From assembly GCA_951799405.1 (NCBI GenBank), contig OX637346.1, forward strand, positions 8,083,215-8,147,214: a stretch of 64,000 bases of DNA, in the 5' to 3' direction. The translations under genes were made by a program, and so were the position numbers. The DNA comes from Agapetus fuscipes. Taxonomy: Eukaryota > Arthropoda > Insecta > Trichoptera > Glossosomatidae. How positions within the stretch are numbered: the stretch's first letter is position 1; each line of letters begins with the position of its first letter. Of this stretch, positions 64,000 to 64,000 are shown piece after piece. The notes under the pieces are model-generated. The model was not told the DNA's origin, did not search any database, and saw only the letters and a list, made by a program, of their open reading frames with translations.

Positions 64000-64000
64000 C

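Noticed and set aside
1..64000. CRISPR arrays, bacterial operons, viral genes
   Set aside because: No regular spacer array, no closely packed open frames, and no structural viral gene was seen; the reverse transcriptases are all of the non-LTR type.

Overview
The window is AT-rich, intron/intergenic-type animal DNA. It has no bacterial gene organisation, and most of it carries no long open frame. What can be read is a dense mixture of non-LTR retrotransposons, tRNA-headed SINEs, short inverted-repeat DNA elements (MITEs) and minisatellites. A 5S-rRNA-like sequence resembles arthropod 5S as I remember it, and the EN-RT, RTE and CR1-like elements are common in arthropods. An arthropod (insect, chelicerate or crustacean) is therefore my best guess, but the sequence does not settle the species. 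I found no host protein gene that I can name. At most there are two candidate short first exons (9425-9455 plus strand, 23351-23399 minus strand) and one convincing promoter-like island (25685-25885).

Families named here: LINE-A is an EN-RT non-LTR element with one intact 1000-residue ORF at 37709-40711 and several truncated copies. T250 is the ~250 bp 3' terminal unit of LINE-A, present more than a dozen times without the ORF. LINE-B is a relative of LINE-A (61.5-62.2 kb and remnants). An RTE element lies at 51.6-54.4 kb (minus), broken by a deletion and frame change. CR1-like elements lie at 42.7-43.9 kb and 63.1-64.0 kb. SINE-1 has a tRNA-like head beginning ggtccgtagtccagtgg and two different tails (1a, 1b). 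SINE-2 has a tRNA-like head beginning ggtcgatagctcagttgg. SINE-3 has a Leu/Ser-tRNA-like head.

Layout. 0-6 kb: mostly unique sequence with a 23-bp minisatellite (2632-3222). 6-16 kb: scattered T250, SINE-2, SINE-3 and a PIF/Harbinger-like MITE. 16-23 kb: nested T250 copies, SINE-1, LINE-B remnants and a second minisatellite. 23-28 kb: the most gene-like non-coding DNA, including a candidate promoter with X-box, CRE, E-box and TATA-like elements. 28-36 kb: SINEs, inverted T250 pairs, a LINE-A C-terminal copy and a perfect 82-bp palindrome. 36.4-41.1 kb: three LINE-A copies head to tail, the last full length. 41-46 kb: SINE-2, 5S-like sequence, SINE-1b, a CR1-like element and a triple nest. 46-51 kb: a fold-back MITE, a complete SINE-2 and unique DNA. 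51.6-54.4 kb: the RTE element. 54-64 kb: unique islands, MITEs, T250 pairs, LINE-B and CR1-like 3' ends.

How the parts work together: LINE-A, LINE-B, RTE and CR1-like ORFs encode the endonuclease and reverse transcriptase for target-primed reverse transcription. T250 and the SINEs encode no protein and would have to borrow it. The shared T250 end of LINE-A, and a short shared 3' end between SINE-1b and the CR1-like element, suggest which enzyme serves which parasite. Nested insertions with short target duplications give a partial order of events.
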